Positions 1 to 11,242 of a stretch of 64,000 nt of DNA are shown piece after piece. Position numbers and translations under genes: made by a program. The stretch comes from Trichomonas vaginalis G3. Lineage: Eukaryota > Parabasalia > Trichomonadida > Trichomonadidae. The stretch's first letter is position 1, and the number at the start of each line of letters is the position of its first letter. A model generated the notes under the pieces. The model was not told where the DNA came from. It saw only the letters and a list, made by a program, of their open reading frames with translations, and made no database searches. The stretch spans positions 9,433,962 through 9,497,961 of the forward strand of contig NC_067208.1 in NCBI RefSeq assembly GCF_026262505.1, in the 5' to 3' direction.

Positions 1-3000
1 GATTTGCAAAATAAAATCGAAGAATTACTTGAAGAAAATGATAAAGCAAATAATGAAAATGAATCAAAGAATAAAGAACTCCAACAAATCATTGATCAAT
101 TAGCTGAAGAAAAGTTAAGCTTACAAAATAAATTTGAAGAATCAGAAAAGAATGCAAAAGACAATCAAAAAATTATTGATGAGTTGATTGCAGAAAATGA
201 AAAACTTACTTCATCAAATAATGAAGAAAAAGTTGAACTTGAATCATTAAAGAATTCTCTTGAAGAAACAAAACAAAATGATGACAAATTGGTTGAAGAA
301 TTATCAAAAGAAATCGAAAAATTGAAGAATGAAAATAACTCTATTTTGGAGAATTCTGATTCTAAAAACAATGAAAATCAACAAATAATTGATCAACTTA
401 AGAAAGAAAAATCAGATTTAATGAATCAAGTTGACAAATTAACAAAGAAGAATGAAGATCAAGAAAAAGTTATTCAAGATTTGATTAATGATCAAAATCA
501 AAAAGATGAAGAAAACAAACAAATGAATGATCAATCAAATGAATTGAAATCTCAAATCGAAAAGATTTCAATTGAAAATGAAACTTTGAAATCAGATCTT
601 CAAAAGAATAAGGAAAGTAATGGTGAACTTATGAAAGAAAGAGAAATTTCTCAGTCTGAACTTGAAGAATTAAAGAAACTTCTTGAAGAAACAAAACAAA
701 ATGACAACAAGTTAATTGATAAATTAAGAAACGAAAATCAATCTCTTAATAACCAATTAGATATGAACAATAAAGATCATCAGCAAATCATTGATCAATT
801 TACCAAAGAAGAATCAGATCTAATGTCTCAAATCGAAGAACTTAATGCATTGAACAATGAATTAAATGTAAATATTCAGAACTTAGAACAAGATAAGTCA
901 AATTTGACCAAACAAAATGAAGAATTAAATGCATTATTAAATGAAACCAAATTACAAAACCAAAATCTTTCAAATGAAAACGAAACTTTGAGATCAAATA
1001 ATGAAAGGCTTCAATCTGAATTAAAACAAAATGAAGAAAAATCCAAATCAGATTTCGATCAATTAACAAAAGATCTCGAAACACTTAAGTCTGAACAATC
1101 AAATAAAGATAAAATGATTGATGAATTACAAAATAAGACAAATGATTTAGAAGAATCTATCGGAAAATTGAACGAAGAAAAAGCAAAAATAACTGATTCA
1201 TTAACAGATCGTGATCAAAAAATTGAACAACTTAATAAAGAAAAGTCTGATTTAATCTCTGATATTAATAACTTTGAAGCTTCCCAAAAAGAATTAAATG
1301 ATAAGATTGACTCACTTAATTCGGCCAACAAAGATTTGAACCAAGAAAACGAGAAATTGAAATCACAAATTTCTTCGTTAGAAAATGAAAATTCTTCACT
1401 GCAATCAGCCAACAATTCGAAAGATAAAGAAATTAAAAGCATCAATCAACAACTTTCAGAAACAATTTCATCATTTGATAATTATAAATCTCAACATGAA
1501 TCAGAAGCTGAAGCTCTTTCAAATAAATTAAACAATTTGGAAGCAAACAAAGACAAATCTGAAAAAGAACTTGAAGAATTGAGAAATGAATTAGAAAAGC
1601 TTCAAAATGAAATTCAAATTCGTGAACAAAGAGAAAAAGAACTTTCAAATCAAAATGAAGAACTAATGAATATTCTTGAAAAAATGAAATCAGAATTAAA
1701 TGATGTCAACATGAACAATGAACAACTCGATCAAGAAAAAGAAATATTGAAGAAGTCACTTGAAGAAAATCAACAAAACTATGATCAATTAATTGATGAA
1801 TTAAGTAAAGAAATTGAAGTACTCAAGAAACAACTTTTGACTAAAGATGCAGATTCTAATTCATCCAAACACGAAATTGATGAATTACAATCAAAAATTC
1901 AAAATCTTTCATCTGAAAATGAAAATCTGAAATCAACAAATAATGAATTGAAACAAAATCTTGATGATATTCTTAAAAACAATGAACAAATCAATTCAGA
2001 ATTAACCGAAACTAAACAAACTAACAAAGATCTTTTATCACAAATTGAATCATTGAAGAAAGTTCTTGAAGAAAATAAACAAAATGATGAACAATTAGTT
2101 GATGAATTAAGTAAAGCACCTGACGAAATGAAGCATGAACAACAAAAGAAAGATAATAGAATTGATAAATTAACTAAAGAAAAAGAAACTCTTCATAACA
2201 CATTAAATTCACATGACAAAGATCATCAACAAATCATCGAAGAAATGAACAAAGAAAAATCTGAATTAGAATCTGAACTTGAAAAACTTAAATCATTGAA
2301 CAAAGAATTAAATGAAAACAACACAAAACTTAATCAAGATAAATCAGAACTGATCAAACAAAATGAAGATTTGACGAATGATAATAATCATAAAGATGAA
2401 TTCATTAATGAAAACCAAGTAAAAATTGATGAATTGTCATCTTTGTTAAATGATTTGAAATCACAACTTCAAAATCTTTCTAATGAAAATGATTCATTAA
2501 AACAAGAAATAGAAAAACAAAAAGAAACCAATGAAAAACTGCAATCAGAATTAGAAGATTCAAAGGAAAATTTAGAAAAATCTAAATCTGAAATCGACCC
2601 AATTCAGAAATCTCTTGAAGAAACTAAACAAAATGATGAACAGTTAGTTGATGAATTAACTAAAGAAATTGAAAAATTGAAGAACGAACAAATGACTAAA
2701 GATCAAAAGATTGATGAATTGACAAAAGAGAATCAATCTCTTAATAGTAGTTTAGAGGACAATAATAAAGAAAATGATCAAATCATTGATCAGTTGAACA
2801 AAGAAAAATCAGATTATGAATCTAAACTCAATGAACTCAAGCAAGATCATTCAGATTTAATGGATCAAATTGAATCATTAGCAAAGAAGAATGACGAATT
2901 AATCAAAGAAAATAATAATAAAGATCAAATCATTAATGATAACAATCAAAGAATTGAAGAATTAGTTTCTTTATCGAATAAATTGAAGCCACAAATTGAA

Positions 3001-6000
3001 GTTCTTTCTAAAGAAAATGAATCATTGAAATCAGAAATACAAAGAAATCATGAAAACATTGAAAAACTTCAGCAAAAATTAGATGAATCTCAACAAACCA
3101 ATGAAAATTCTTCAAATGAAATTGATAATTTGAAGAAACTTCTTGAAGAAGCAAACAACAATCATAATCAATTAATGAATGATTTCGAAAATCTCAAACA
3201 TGAGATTTCTGATAAAGATAAAATGATTCAGGAATTAGAGAAGAGAAATGATGCAAATAATAATCAAAACTCTGATTTAAGTGCAAAACTGAAAGAATCC
3301 GAAGCAAAGATTTCAGAGCTTGATTCACAGATCGAAAAATATAAGCAAGAACTAGAAAAACTCATGAAAATGAACAATGAACTTAAAGAAACTGTCCAAG
3401 AAATGGAGAACCAAATTCAGAATATTTCAAATGAAAATGTAAATCTCAAAACAGAAGTTGATAAATCCAAAGAAAATAGCAACAAACTCCAAAACGATCT
3501 TAATGAGGCCAAACAAAATAACGAGAATCTTTTATCTCAAATTGAATCATTGAAGAAACTTCTCGAAGAAAATGATGCCAATTTTGAAAAAATGAAATCA
3601 GAATTAAATGATGCCAAAATGAACAAAGAACATTCAGATCAAGAAAATGAAACATTGAAGAAGTCACTTGAAGAAAATCAACAAAACTATGATCAATTAG
3701 TTGATGAATTAAGTAAAGAAATTGAAGAACTCAAGAAACAACTTTTGACTAAAGCTGAAGAATCTAATTCATCTAAACACGAAATTGATGAATTACAATC
3801 AAAAATTCAAAATCTTTCATCTGAAAATGAAAATCTGAAATCAACAAATAATGAATTGAAACAAAATCTTGATGATATTCTTAAAAACAATGAACAAATC
3901 AATTCAGAATTAACCGAAACTAAACAAACTAACAAAGATCTTTTATCACAAATTGAATCATTGAAGAAAGTTCTTGAAGAAAATAAACAAAATGATGAAC
4001 AATTAGTTGATGAATTAAGTAAAGCACCTGACGAAATGAAGCATGAACAACAAAAGAAAGATAATAGAATTGATGAATTAACTAAAGAAAAAGAAACTCT
4101 TTATAACACATTAAATTCACATGACAAAGATCATCAACAAATCATCGAAGAAATGAACAAAGAAAAATCTGAATTAGGATCACAAATTCATGAATATGAA
4201 TCAGAACTTGATAAACTTAAATCATTGAACAAAGAATTAAATGAAAACAACACAAAACTTAATCAAGATAAATCAGAATTGATCAAACAAAATGAAGATT
4301 TGACTAGAAACAATAATGATTTGATTAACGCTCAAAATGATAAAGACAGAATAATTAATGAAAACAAAGCAAAGATAGATGAATTGCCATCTTTGTTAAA
4401 TGATTTACAATCACATCTTCAAAATCTTTCTAATGAAAACAATTCATTGAAACAAGAAGTCGAAAAGCTTCAAACAGAATTAGGAGATTCAAAGCAAAAT
4501 GAAGAAAAATCTAAAATTGAAAGTGAACAAATGAAGAAATCACTTGAAGAAACCAAACAAAACGATGAGCAATTAGTTGATGAATTAACTAAAGAAATCG
4601 AAAAATTGAAGAATGAACAATTGAATAAAGATCGAACAATCCAAAATTTAACAAATAAAAACGAATCAATTAATAAGAACTTGGATTCAAACAACAAAGA
4701 ATATGAACAAATCATTGATCAATTAAATCAAGATCTTTCTGAATCAAAATCAAAACTCAATGATTACGAAACAAAGATGAATGAACTCAATTTATTAAAC
4801 AAAGAATTACAGAAAGATAATGAAACACTCAAAGAAAATCAATCAGATTTAATTAATCAAATCGAAGAACTTTCAAAGAAGAACGAAAATCTTATTAATC
4901 TTCAAGGAACAAATTCAAATCTTGTTTTAAAGAATGATGAACTCCAACAGCTTATTGATAAACTCAATAAAGAAAAATCAGACTTGATCCAAGAAAATGA
5001 AAGATTAACAAAGAATAATGGAGAATCAAATGAAAAACTACAGAGTTTAGATCAAATGATTGAAACTGTGAAGAATAATTCATCTGAGAAAGACAAAGAA
5101 AATCATCAAATCATTGATCAACTAAATAAAGAAAAGCTTGATTTGTCATCAAAACTTAAGGATTATGAAAATCAACTAGATGTTCTTAAATCATCACTAA
5201 AGGAATTAAATGACAAAAACAAAGAACTGCAAAATGGTAATGACATTTTGAAACAAGAAAATGAAACTCTTACACCTAAAATTTCATCTTTAGAAAGTGA
5301 AAATTCTTCATTGAAATCAACCAATGAAATCAAAGATAAAGAAATAGAAGAATTGAAACAAAAACTTTCAGAAATTAGTCAACTCAACTCTCAACATGAA
5401 TCTGATCTAGATTCAAGGAGAAAACAGTTTGAAAAAGAACTTGAAGAATTGAGAAATCAATTAGAAAAGCTTCAAAATGAAATTCAAATTCGTGAACAAA
5501 GAGGAAAAGAACTTTCAAATCAAAATGAAGAATTAATGAATAATCTTGAAAAAATGAAATCCGAACTAAATGATGCCAAAATGAACAAAGAACATTCAGA
5601 TCAAGAAAATGAAACATTGAAGAAGTCACTTGAAGAAAATCAACAAAACTATGATCAATTAGTTGATGAATTAAGTAAAGAAATTGAAGAACTCAAGAAA
5701 CAACTTTTGACTAAAGCTGAAGAATCTAATTCATCTAAACACGAAATTGATGAATTACAATCAAAAATTCAAAATCTTTCATCTGAAAATGAAAATCTGA
5801 AATCAACAAATAATGAATTGAAGCAGCAAATCGAGAGTTTGAAGAATGATCTTCAGAACAAAGATCAGATTGTCGAAGAATTAACTAAAGAAATTGATTC
5901 TTCCAACAAACAATCACATGAAAACAATGAATTACTAAATCAAAAACAATTAGATTTAATGAAACAAATTGAAGATTTAACTAAGAAACAAGGAGAAATG

Positions 6001-9000
6001 CTTAAACAAAATCAAAACCAAGAAAATATCATTAATGACTTAAAGATAAAGAACGAAGAATTGACTAAAGAAGGAAACAACAAAGATAAAGTCATTAATG
6101 AATTAAACAAATCATTAAACGATTTTAAATCATTGATTCAAAATCTTTCAAATGAAAATGAAAAATTGAAATCAGCTCTTCAGAATTCCCAAGGAAACAA
6201 TGCAGACCTTCAACAAAAATTAAATTCAACACAACAAAATGATCAAAATCTTTTGAACCAAATTGAATTATTGAAGAAATCTCTTCAAGAAAACAAACAA
6301 AATGAAGATAATTTAGTAAACGAGATACAAAACCAAAAGATTGAAAATCAGAACAAAGATCAAATAATTGAAGATCTGAGAAAGAAGAATGAAGAATTAA
6401 ATCTCAAACAACAACAAATTCAAGATCAATTCAACAAAGAAAAATCAGGTTTAATTTCAAAACTTCAGGGACTAAATTTATCAGGAAATGAGTTACTTTC
6501 AAATAATGAAAAACTTGAGCAAGAACAATCAGATTTGATGAATCAAATAAATGATCTAAGAAAGAAGAATGAGATATTAAATCAACAACAAGCAAATAAC
6601 AATCAAATCATTAAAGAATGTCAAGAAAAGATTCAAAATTATGAAGAATCTAATAATGAACTACAAAGAAAGCTCAATGAAGCCATGAACAATAATGAAA
6701 ATGCTAAGAATCAGATTGATCAATTGAAGAAACTTCTTGAAGAAACAAAACAAAATGATGATAAATTAGTCGAAGAATTAACTAAAGAAATCGAAAAACT
6801 TAAGAATGAACAACAAAGCAAAGATCAAAACATAAATGATTTGAGTGCACTCAATAAAGATAAATCTTCTTTAATCCAACAAAATGATGATTTATCAAAG
6901 AAGACTCAAGAATTTTATAATTCTCAGCAAAATCAAGCTCAAATGATTGAAGACTTAAAGAAACAAAATGAATCTCTTCAGAAGAATTTAGAAATCAATA
7001 ACAATGAAACTCAACAAAATATTGATCAACTAACTAAAGATAAATCTGATTTAGCATCAAAACTCCATGATTACGAAGCAAAGATTAATGATCTTAATTC
7101 ATTAATCAAAGAATTAAATGAAAAGAATGCCATAATTGAAAAGAAGAATTATGAATTCAGTCAACAATTAGAAGTCAACAATGACTTGATTTCAAAGAAT
7201 AATCAACTTCAACAAACTATTGATCAACTCAATAAAGATAAGACAGTATTATCTAAGCAAATTCAAGATTTAGCAAATAAGAATAACGAAATTACAAATC
7301 AATTAAATAACAAAGACAAAATCATTCTTGAAAGCAAACAAAAATCTGATGAGTTGAATCAATCTTTAAGTAATTTGATGAAAGAATTACATACATTAAA
7401 GGCAAATAATGATGATCTTAATAGTCAAATCAGTCAATCAAAGCAAAATGAAGAAAATCTTCAATTACAAATTGAGAAACAAAAGAAACTTCTTCAAGAT
7501 ACAAAACAGAATGATAATAAACTCGTTGATGATTTATCAAAAGAAGTTGAAACATTAACGAGTGAAAAACTTAAGAATGAAGAAATTATTAAACAAAACA
7601 ATGCGAAATATTCAGGAATTTTGAAACAACTTCAACAAAAGAATGAAGAAATCAATAAAGAAAAAGAACAATTCAAACATGATCTTGAAGGAGAAAAGCA
7701 AAAGAATGAAAAACTCGTGAATGATTTGAACCAAACCAAAGATAAATTATCACAAGAAAACGAAAAATTAAAGCATTATTTAGTCGCTTTCAAGCAGAAC
7801 AATGAACAAATCACAGCAGATAACAAACAAAAGGATGAAAATATTCAACAGTTGATGAAACAAATTAATTCTTTGAAATCTCAACTCCAAGAAGATGAAA
7901 AACTTAAATCTCAATTTGCAAAAATGAAAGAAAATTATGATTCCTTGATTAACAAGTTGAACCAAGAAAATAAATCATTAACTCATTCATTAAATGAATC
8001 TCTAAAACATAATGAAGAATTATCTAAAAATAACGAAAAGCTTCAACAAAATAATGAATTATTATCAAACAAATTGAATCAATTAGGATCTCAAGATAAC
8101 AACAAACAAAAAGAAATTGAAAATATGAACCAAAAACTTCAAAAAGTATCAAATGAAGGAAAACAAAAAGAAGATCAACTAATTGAAGAAATTAATAATC
8201 TAAAATTTTCATTAATTGAACTCCAAAGAAAGAATGAAGACATGAATCAAATGCTTTCAGAAACAAAGAAACAAAATGAAGTTTTATCTGAACAAAACAA
8301 TGAAATTCAATTATTGAAGAATGAATTAGAAAATCTATCTAAATCCAAAGAAGATGAAATTAATTCATTGAAAGAAGAATATGAAAGAAAGATCAAAGAA
8401 AAAGAAGATGAAATTGAACATTTGGAAGAAAATTGCAACAATGAAAAGAAGAAGACAGAATCATATGAAAAGAAATTCGTTGAAGAAAAAGGAGAATATG
8501 AATCCAAGCAACAAAACACAGAAACATATATCGAAGAACTCGAAACAGAAATAGAGTTGTTATTGAAAGAAAATGAACAGTTAGATAAAACTAAATATGA
8601 TTATGATGCAATCCAACACGAATATAACAAAGTTCGTGAAGATTTAGCAAAATTACAAAAAGAACATGATAATTTTGTTGAAGAACATCAACTTGTTGTT
8701 GATCAACTTAAGAATCACGAAGAGCTGATTGGTTTCTTGAAACAAGACAAAGAAGAAATTGCAAGCAAACTTGAAGCTCAAGAAGATGAAATTGAAATCA
8801 TGAAAACTAAAGCAAATGAATCTGAGATGAAAATTGAAGAATATGAAAACTCTCAAGATCAAATAAGAAGTAAATATGAAGAAGAAGCGAATGAAAGTAA
8901 GAAACTTGTTTTAAACTATATGAAGAAAGTTCTTCTTCAATTCTTCTTCCAAGAAGGATCTACTAGAGAACAACTTATTCCAATTATATTGAGATTTGTT

Positions 9001-9090
9001 GAATGCGATGATCAGACGATTCTTCGTGCTATTCGTCATTGGGAACAAAGCAATCAACTTATTAACAAAGCACTTGGTATGTTCAAGTAA
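1..9090 (+). CDS. Giant coiled-coil golgin with C-terminal GRIP-like domain (5' partial)
   Basis: The reading frame is open from the first base, so the start codon lies upstream of the window; at least 3,028 residues are present. Nearly all of it is heptad-type coiled coil rich in Glu, Lys, Asn, Gln and Leu, with no signal peptide or membrane segment. The last ~64 residues break from this composition: a helix with Tyr-Met-Lys-Lys-Val-Leu-Leu-Gln-Phe followed by Arg-Glu-Gln-Leu-Ile-Pro-Ile-Ile resembles the GRIP domain that binds Arl1 at the trans-Golgi. I therefore infer a tethering golgin on the cytosolic face of the Golgi. Internal blocks near 1674-2470, 3583-4440 and 5545-5820 are almost identical in DNA. 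Two of them carry an odd Lys-Ala-Pro-Asp that should interrupt the coil. Alternatives are another giant coiled-coil family; coiled coil is certain, GRIP is likely. Confidence 0.8.
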   Translation, partial: DLQNKIEELLEENDKANNENESKNKELQQIIDQLAEEKLSLQNKFEESEKNAKDNQKIIDELIAENEKLTSSNNEEKVELESLKNSLEETKQNDDKLVEELSKEIEKLKNENNSILENSDSKNNENQQIIDQLKKEKSDLMNQVDKLTKKNEDQEKVIQDLINDQNQKDEENKQMNDQSNELKSQIEKISIENETLKSDLQKNKESNGELMKEREISQSELEELKKLLEETKQNDNKLIDKLRNENQSLNNQLDMNNKDHQQIIDQFTKEESDLMSQIEELNALNNELNVNIQNLEQDKSNLTKQNEELNALLNETKLQNQNLSNENETLRSNNERLQSELKQNEEKSKSDFDQLTKDLETLKSEQSNKDKMIDELQNKTNDLEESIGKLNEEKAKITDSLTDRDQKIEQLNKEKSDLISDINNFEASQKELNDKIDSLNSANKDLNQENEKLKSQISSLENENSSLQSANNSKDKEIKSINQQLSETISSFDNYKSQHESEAEALSNKLNNLEANKDKSEKELEELRNELEKLQNEIQIREQREKELSNQNEELMNILEKMKSELNDVNMNNEQLDQEKEILKKSLEENQQNYDQLIDELSKEIEVLKKQLLTKDADSNSSKHEIDELQSKIQNLSSENENLKSTNNELKQNLDDILKNNEQINSELTETKQTNKDLLSQIESLKKVLEENKQNDEQLVDELSKAPDEMKHEQQKKDNRIDKLTKEKETLHNTLNSHDKDHQQIIEEMNKEKSELESELEKLKSLNKELNENNTKLNQDKSELIKQNEDLTNDNNHKDEFINENQVKIDELSSLLNDLKSQLQNLSNENDSLKQEIEKQKETNEKLQSELEDSKENLEKSKSEIDPIQKSLEETKQNDEQLVDELTKEIEKLKNEQMTKDQKIDELTKENQSLNSSLEDNNKENDQIIDQLNKEKSDYESKLNELKQDHSDLMDQIESLAKKNDELIKENNNKDQIINDNNQRIEELVSLSNKLKPQIEVLSKENESLKSEIQRNHENIEKLQQKLDESQQTNENSSNEIDNLKKLLEEANNNHNQLMNDFENLKHEISDKDKMIQELEKRNDANNNQNSDLSAKLKESEAKISELDSQIEKYKQELEKLMKMNNELKETVQEMENQIQNISNENVNLKTEVDKSKENSNKLQNDLNEAKQNNENLLSQIESLKKLLEENDANFEKMKSELNDAKMNKEHSDQENETLKKSLEENQQNYDQLVDELSKEIEELKKQLLTKAEESNSSKHEIDELQSKIQNLSSENENLKSTNNELKQNLDDILKNNEQINSELTETKQTNKDLLSQIESLKKVLEENKQNDEQLVDELSKAPDEMKHEQQKKDNRIDELTKEKETLYNTLNSHDKDHQQIIEEMNKEKSELGSQIHEYESELDKLKSLNKELNENNTKLNQDKSELIKQNEDLTRNNNDLINAQNDKDRIINENKAKIDELPSLLNDLQSHLQNLSNENNSLKQEVEKLQTELGDSKQNEEKSKIESEQMKKSLEETKQNDEQLVDELTKEIEKLKNEQLNKDRTIQNLTNKNESINKNLDSNNKEYEQIIDQLNQDLSESKSKLNDYETKMNELNLLNKELQKDNETLKENQSDLINQIEELSKKNENLINLQGTNSNLVLKNDELQQLIDKLNKEKSDLIQENERLTKNNGESNEKLQSLDQMIETVKNNSSEKDKENHQIIDQLNKEKLDLSSKLKDYENQLDVLKSSLKELNDKNKELQNGNDILKQENETLTPKISSLESENSSLKSTNEIKDKEIEELKQKLSEISQLNSQHESDLDSRRKQFEKELEELRNQLEKLQNEIQIREQRGKELSNQNEELMNNLEKMKSELNDAKMNKEHSDQENETLKKSLEENQQNYDQLVDELSKEIEELKKQLLTKAEESNSSKHEIDELQSKIQNLSSENENLKSTNNELKQQIESLKNDLQNKDQIVEELTKEIDSSNKQSHENNELLNQKQLDLMKQIEDLTKKQGEMLKQNQNQENIINDLKIKNEELTKEGNNKDKVINELNKSLNDFKSLIQNLSNENEKLKSALQNSQGNNADLQQKLNSTQQNDQNLLNQIELLKKSLQENKQNEDNLVNEIQNQKIENQNKDQIIEDLRKKNEELNLKQQQIQDQFNKEKSGLISKLQGLNLSGNELLSNNEKLEQEQSDLMNQINDLRKKNEILNQQQANNNQIIKECQEKIQNYEESNNELQRKLNEAMNNNENAKNQIDQLKKLLEETKQNDDKLVEELTKEIEKLKNEQQSKDQNINDLSALNKDKSSLIQQNDDLSKKTQEFYNSQQNQAQMIEDLKKQNESLQKNLEINNNETQQNIDQLTKDKSDLASKLHDYEAKINDLNSLIKELNEKNAIIEKKNYEFSQQLEVNNDLISKNNQLQQTIDQLNKDKTVLSKQIQDLANKNNEITNQLNNKDKIILESKQKSDELNQSLSNLMKELHTLKANNDDLNSQISQSKQNEENLQLQIEKQKKLLQDTKQNDNKLVDDLSKEVETLTSEKLKNEEIIKQNNAKYSGILKQLQQKNEEINKEKEQFKHDLEGEKQKNEKLVNDLNQTKDKLSQENEKLKHYLVAFKQNNEQITADNKQKDENIQQLMKQINSLKSQLQEDEKLKSQFAKMKENYDSLINKLNQENKSLTHSLNESLKHNEELSKNNEKLQQNNELLSNKLNQLGSQDNNKQKEIENMNQKLQKVSNEGKQKEDQLIEEINNLKFSLIELQRKNEDMNQMLSETKKQNEVLSEQNNEIQLLKNELENLSKSKEDEINSLKEEYERKIKEKEDEIEHLEENCNNEKKKTESYEKKFVEEKGEYESKQQNTETYIEELETEIELLLKENEQLDKTKYDYDAIQHEYNKVREDLAKLQKEHDNFVEEHQLVVDQLKNHEELIGFLKQDKEEIASKLEAQEDEIEIMKTKANESEMKIEEYENSQDQIRSKYEEEANESKKLVLNYMKKVLLQFFFQEGSTREQLIPIILRFVECDDQTILRAIRHWEQSNQLINKALGMFK
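1674..5820 (+). repeat. Three near-identical internal coding blocks in the golgin
   Basis: Blocks beginning near 1674, 3583 and 5545 share long stretches of nearly identical DNA, including third codon positions. The first two match for about 800 bp; the third matches for about 280 bp and then diverges. Spacing is about 1.9-2.0 kb. This points to recent internal duplication or gene conversion in an array of otherwise diverged coiled-coil segments. Confidence 0.8.
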
Positions 9091-9238
9091 TTTTTTTTTA
9101 ATATTTATTCGTTTTTTGCGCTTTTTTTACCCTTGTATGAAAACCTTTTTATTTTATTATTGTTTATTAAACATTATTATTGTTATATAAATTAATGTTT
9201 AGTCTTATTTATCGATCAATATGCTTGCAAAAAATATA

Positions 9239-9970
9239 TTATAATTGAAAGTATCGAATTTCATTATGAGAACAAATATATAAATCTTCAAAATATATTA
9301 ACTTAAATAATGTAATAGGATCATAATTTATGAGAGTACAATTTATTTTTGATGCCACATCAATTTCTTTATCATAAAATGAATCTTTTAAAGTTATTTG
9401 ACCAGTTATTTGAGTCATAGAATTATTATAAAAATAAGAATTTTCAATTAATAATGAACCGATATAAAGATAAATCAACAAATCAAAGGCAGTATTAGAA
9501 TGAAACATAGAGTTCCTACATTTTCCATCACAAGTTGTTAAATATACAATTGTTTGAGCCGTAACATTAAATTCAAATATAAACTCATGAAATGATGAAA
9601 AACAATCATATCCTGCATAACCTCTCAAATTCAAATCTCAGAAAAAATTACGCTTCCTTTATTTAGCATATAAAAGCAATCTTCGACCGTACATTGATCA
9701 AGTTTTGATTCAACAAATGATGCAGCAATTGAACGATTTGCAGATACGCAATGAGTCGAATAAAATTTTTTCGCAAAAAATGGATTTCCCTACATGAAAG
9801 TACAAGGGACAGCTAAAGCTAGCATTCATATAATACAAAGAACCTTGTGATATACATCTTTTGAAAATTGCAGTATTAATATCTAATATACTGTTGTTTT
9901 CATTAATATAGATACAACCACCGAAGTAACATCTATAACTAATGAACTTACAATGATTGACAACATATGT
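9239..9970 (-). pseudogene. Right-handed beta-helix (Pmp-like) surface protein remnant
   Basis: Reading the minus strand, pieces in different frames carry the alternating Cys/Asn-rich pattern of parallel beta-helix surface proteins. One piece at about 9960-9830 contains Gly-Gly-Cys-Ile-Tyr-Ile and an aligned Cys. A second at 9760-9640 reads through Cys-Thr-Val-Glu-Asp-Cys. A third open piece of 131 codons lies at 9239-9634 with Tyr-Phe-Tyr-Asn-Asn-Ser. No single frame spans them and there is no start codon, so this host gene copy is dead. The same family recurs at 44.0-45.2 kb. Family assignment is by pattern only. Confidence 0.6.
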
Positions 9971-10260
9971 ATTTTATTCAAGAATTTTTACTCATAAATT
10001 GTCACTTTTATTTTCTAATGTTAACCAAATTTAAACATAAAACTACAAATCATATTAGTCAAGACTATACGTTAGCATTCATTATTTTTGTTTATTATTA
10101 TTAATGCTGAAATCTTGTTTTATAATAATCAAACTAGATTCTAAGGGTATGCTTCACTAATATTTTTCGAAGTTAAAAGTAAAAATAGCACATGCAGAAA
10201 ACAAATAAACGTAAAAATGATAACCTTAATTTATTTTATTTAAAATTGACATATTTTTAA

Positions 10261-11181
10261 GTGAGAAATTCATCCACTTTATATAAATATCAAGGTAAGA
10301 ACGAATATCAATCAATCCCTTACGAAGTTCTCCTGAAACCTGGAAATTATGTTTTTGAATTATGGGGTGCCTCAGGAAATGATCATACTACAAGAGGTGC
10401 TTATGTCAAAGGTGATGTTGTATTCCGCCATTCCATTCGACTTTATCTACATGTAGGTTCTAAAGCTTATAATTATGCATCCTATCCATCTTATGGCGGA
10501 GGAGGTCCAGGCCAAATATCTGGTGGAGGGTCATCAGATATAAGACTACTTCCAGGGGATTTTGGTAATTTTGCTGGTCTGAAAAGCCGAATTATTGTTT
10601 CAGCAGGTTCTGGATCTAGTGACGGTTGCTACGAGAGTGGTGGACCTGCAGGCGGTTTAATTGGATATAATAGTACAGGAAACTATGGGAGAGGAGCCAC
10701 ACAAACTTCAGGAGGCGAAGGAGGAATTAAAGGCAAATTTGGATTCGGAGGTGGAAATGGAACTCGATTAAACCATAATGGCTCACCTGATGGGAATGCT
10801 GGTGGTGGTGGGGGATATTTTGGCGGCGGAAACTCACACATACCAACAAATTGTGGTTCAGGAGGAGGTAGTTCCTTCATTAGCGGTCATAAGGGCTGTA
10901 TTGCAGTATTAGAATCATCAGAAAATGAAGAAAATATTAAGTTTTCTGAATCTTTTGATCCCTCAATTCATTACAGTGGAATTCAATTTTATAACACTGT
11001 TATGATTGATGGAACTCAGAATATGCCAAATCCCCTTGGTGGTAATGAAACAGGTCATTCAGGAAACGGATTTATTCGAATCACACAAATATATCTCATT
11101 GATTGTCCTAGCTATAAATATCGTTGTTTTTCATTACATTTTTCATATTTATTTGTATTTATATTAATAAATACATCCTAA
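10261..11181 (+). CDS. ALK/LTK-type glycine-rich domain protein, copy 1
   Basis: An open frame of 306 codons. Residues ~20-240 follow the Gly_rich family seen in ALK and LTK ectodomains: a Phe-Glu-Leu-Trp-Gly-Ala-Ser-Gly opening, long Gly-Gly-Gly runs alternating with Asp-Ile-Arg and Ile-Ile-Val-Ser-Ala-Gly strands, and a closing Gly-Phe-Ile-Arg-Ile-Thr. The last ~25 residues are hydrophobic and aromatic and could be a short membrane anchor. The frame opens at a stop and then a GTG with no ATG upstream in frame, so the 5' end may be damaged; copies 2 and 3 have longer N-termini. Probably a surface protein of unknown ligand. Confidence 0.7.
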   Translation: MRNSSTLYKYQGKNEYQSIPYEVLLKPGNYVFELWGASGNDHTTRGAYVKGDVVFRHSIRLYLHVGSKAYNYASYPSYGGGGPGQISGGGSSDIRLLPGDFGNFAGLKSRIIVSAGSGSSDGCYESGGPAGGLIGYNSTGNYGRGATQTSGGEGGIKGKFGFGGGNGTRLNHNGSPDGNAGGGGGYFGGGNSHIPTNCGSGGGSSFISGHKGCIAVLESSENEENIKFSESFDPSIHYSGIQFYNTVMIDGTQNMPNPLGGNETGHSGNGFIRITQIYLIDCPSYKYRCFSLHFSYLFVFILINTS

Positions 11182-11242
11182 AAAGCGACTTAAGATAGAT
11201 GGAAAATTTTTAAGCTATTCAAATGAAATAATTTTTTTTAAT

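Noticed and set aside
165-8862. Several short minus-strand frames opposite the golgin
   Set aside because: They are shadows of the repetitive coiled-coil codons; the plus-strand frame is open throughout.
10683-10880. Pro-rich minus-strand frame
   Set aside because: Antisense of glycine codons in the glycine-rich domain gene.
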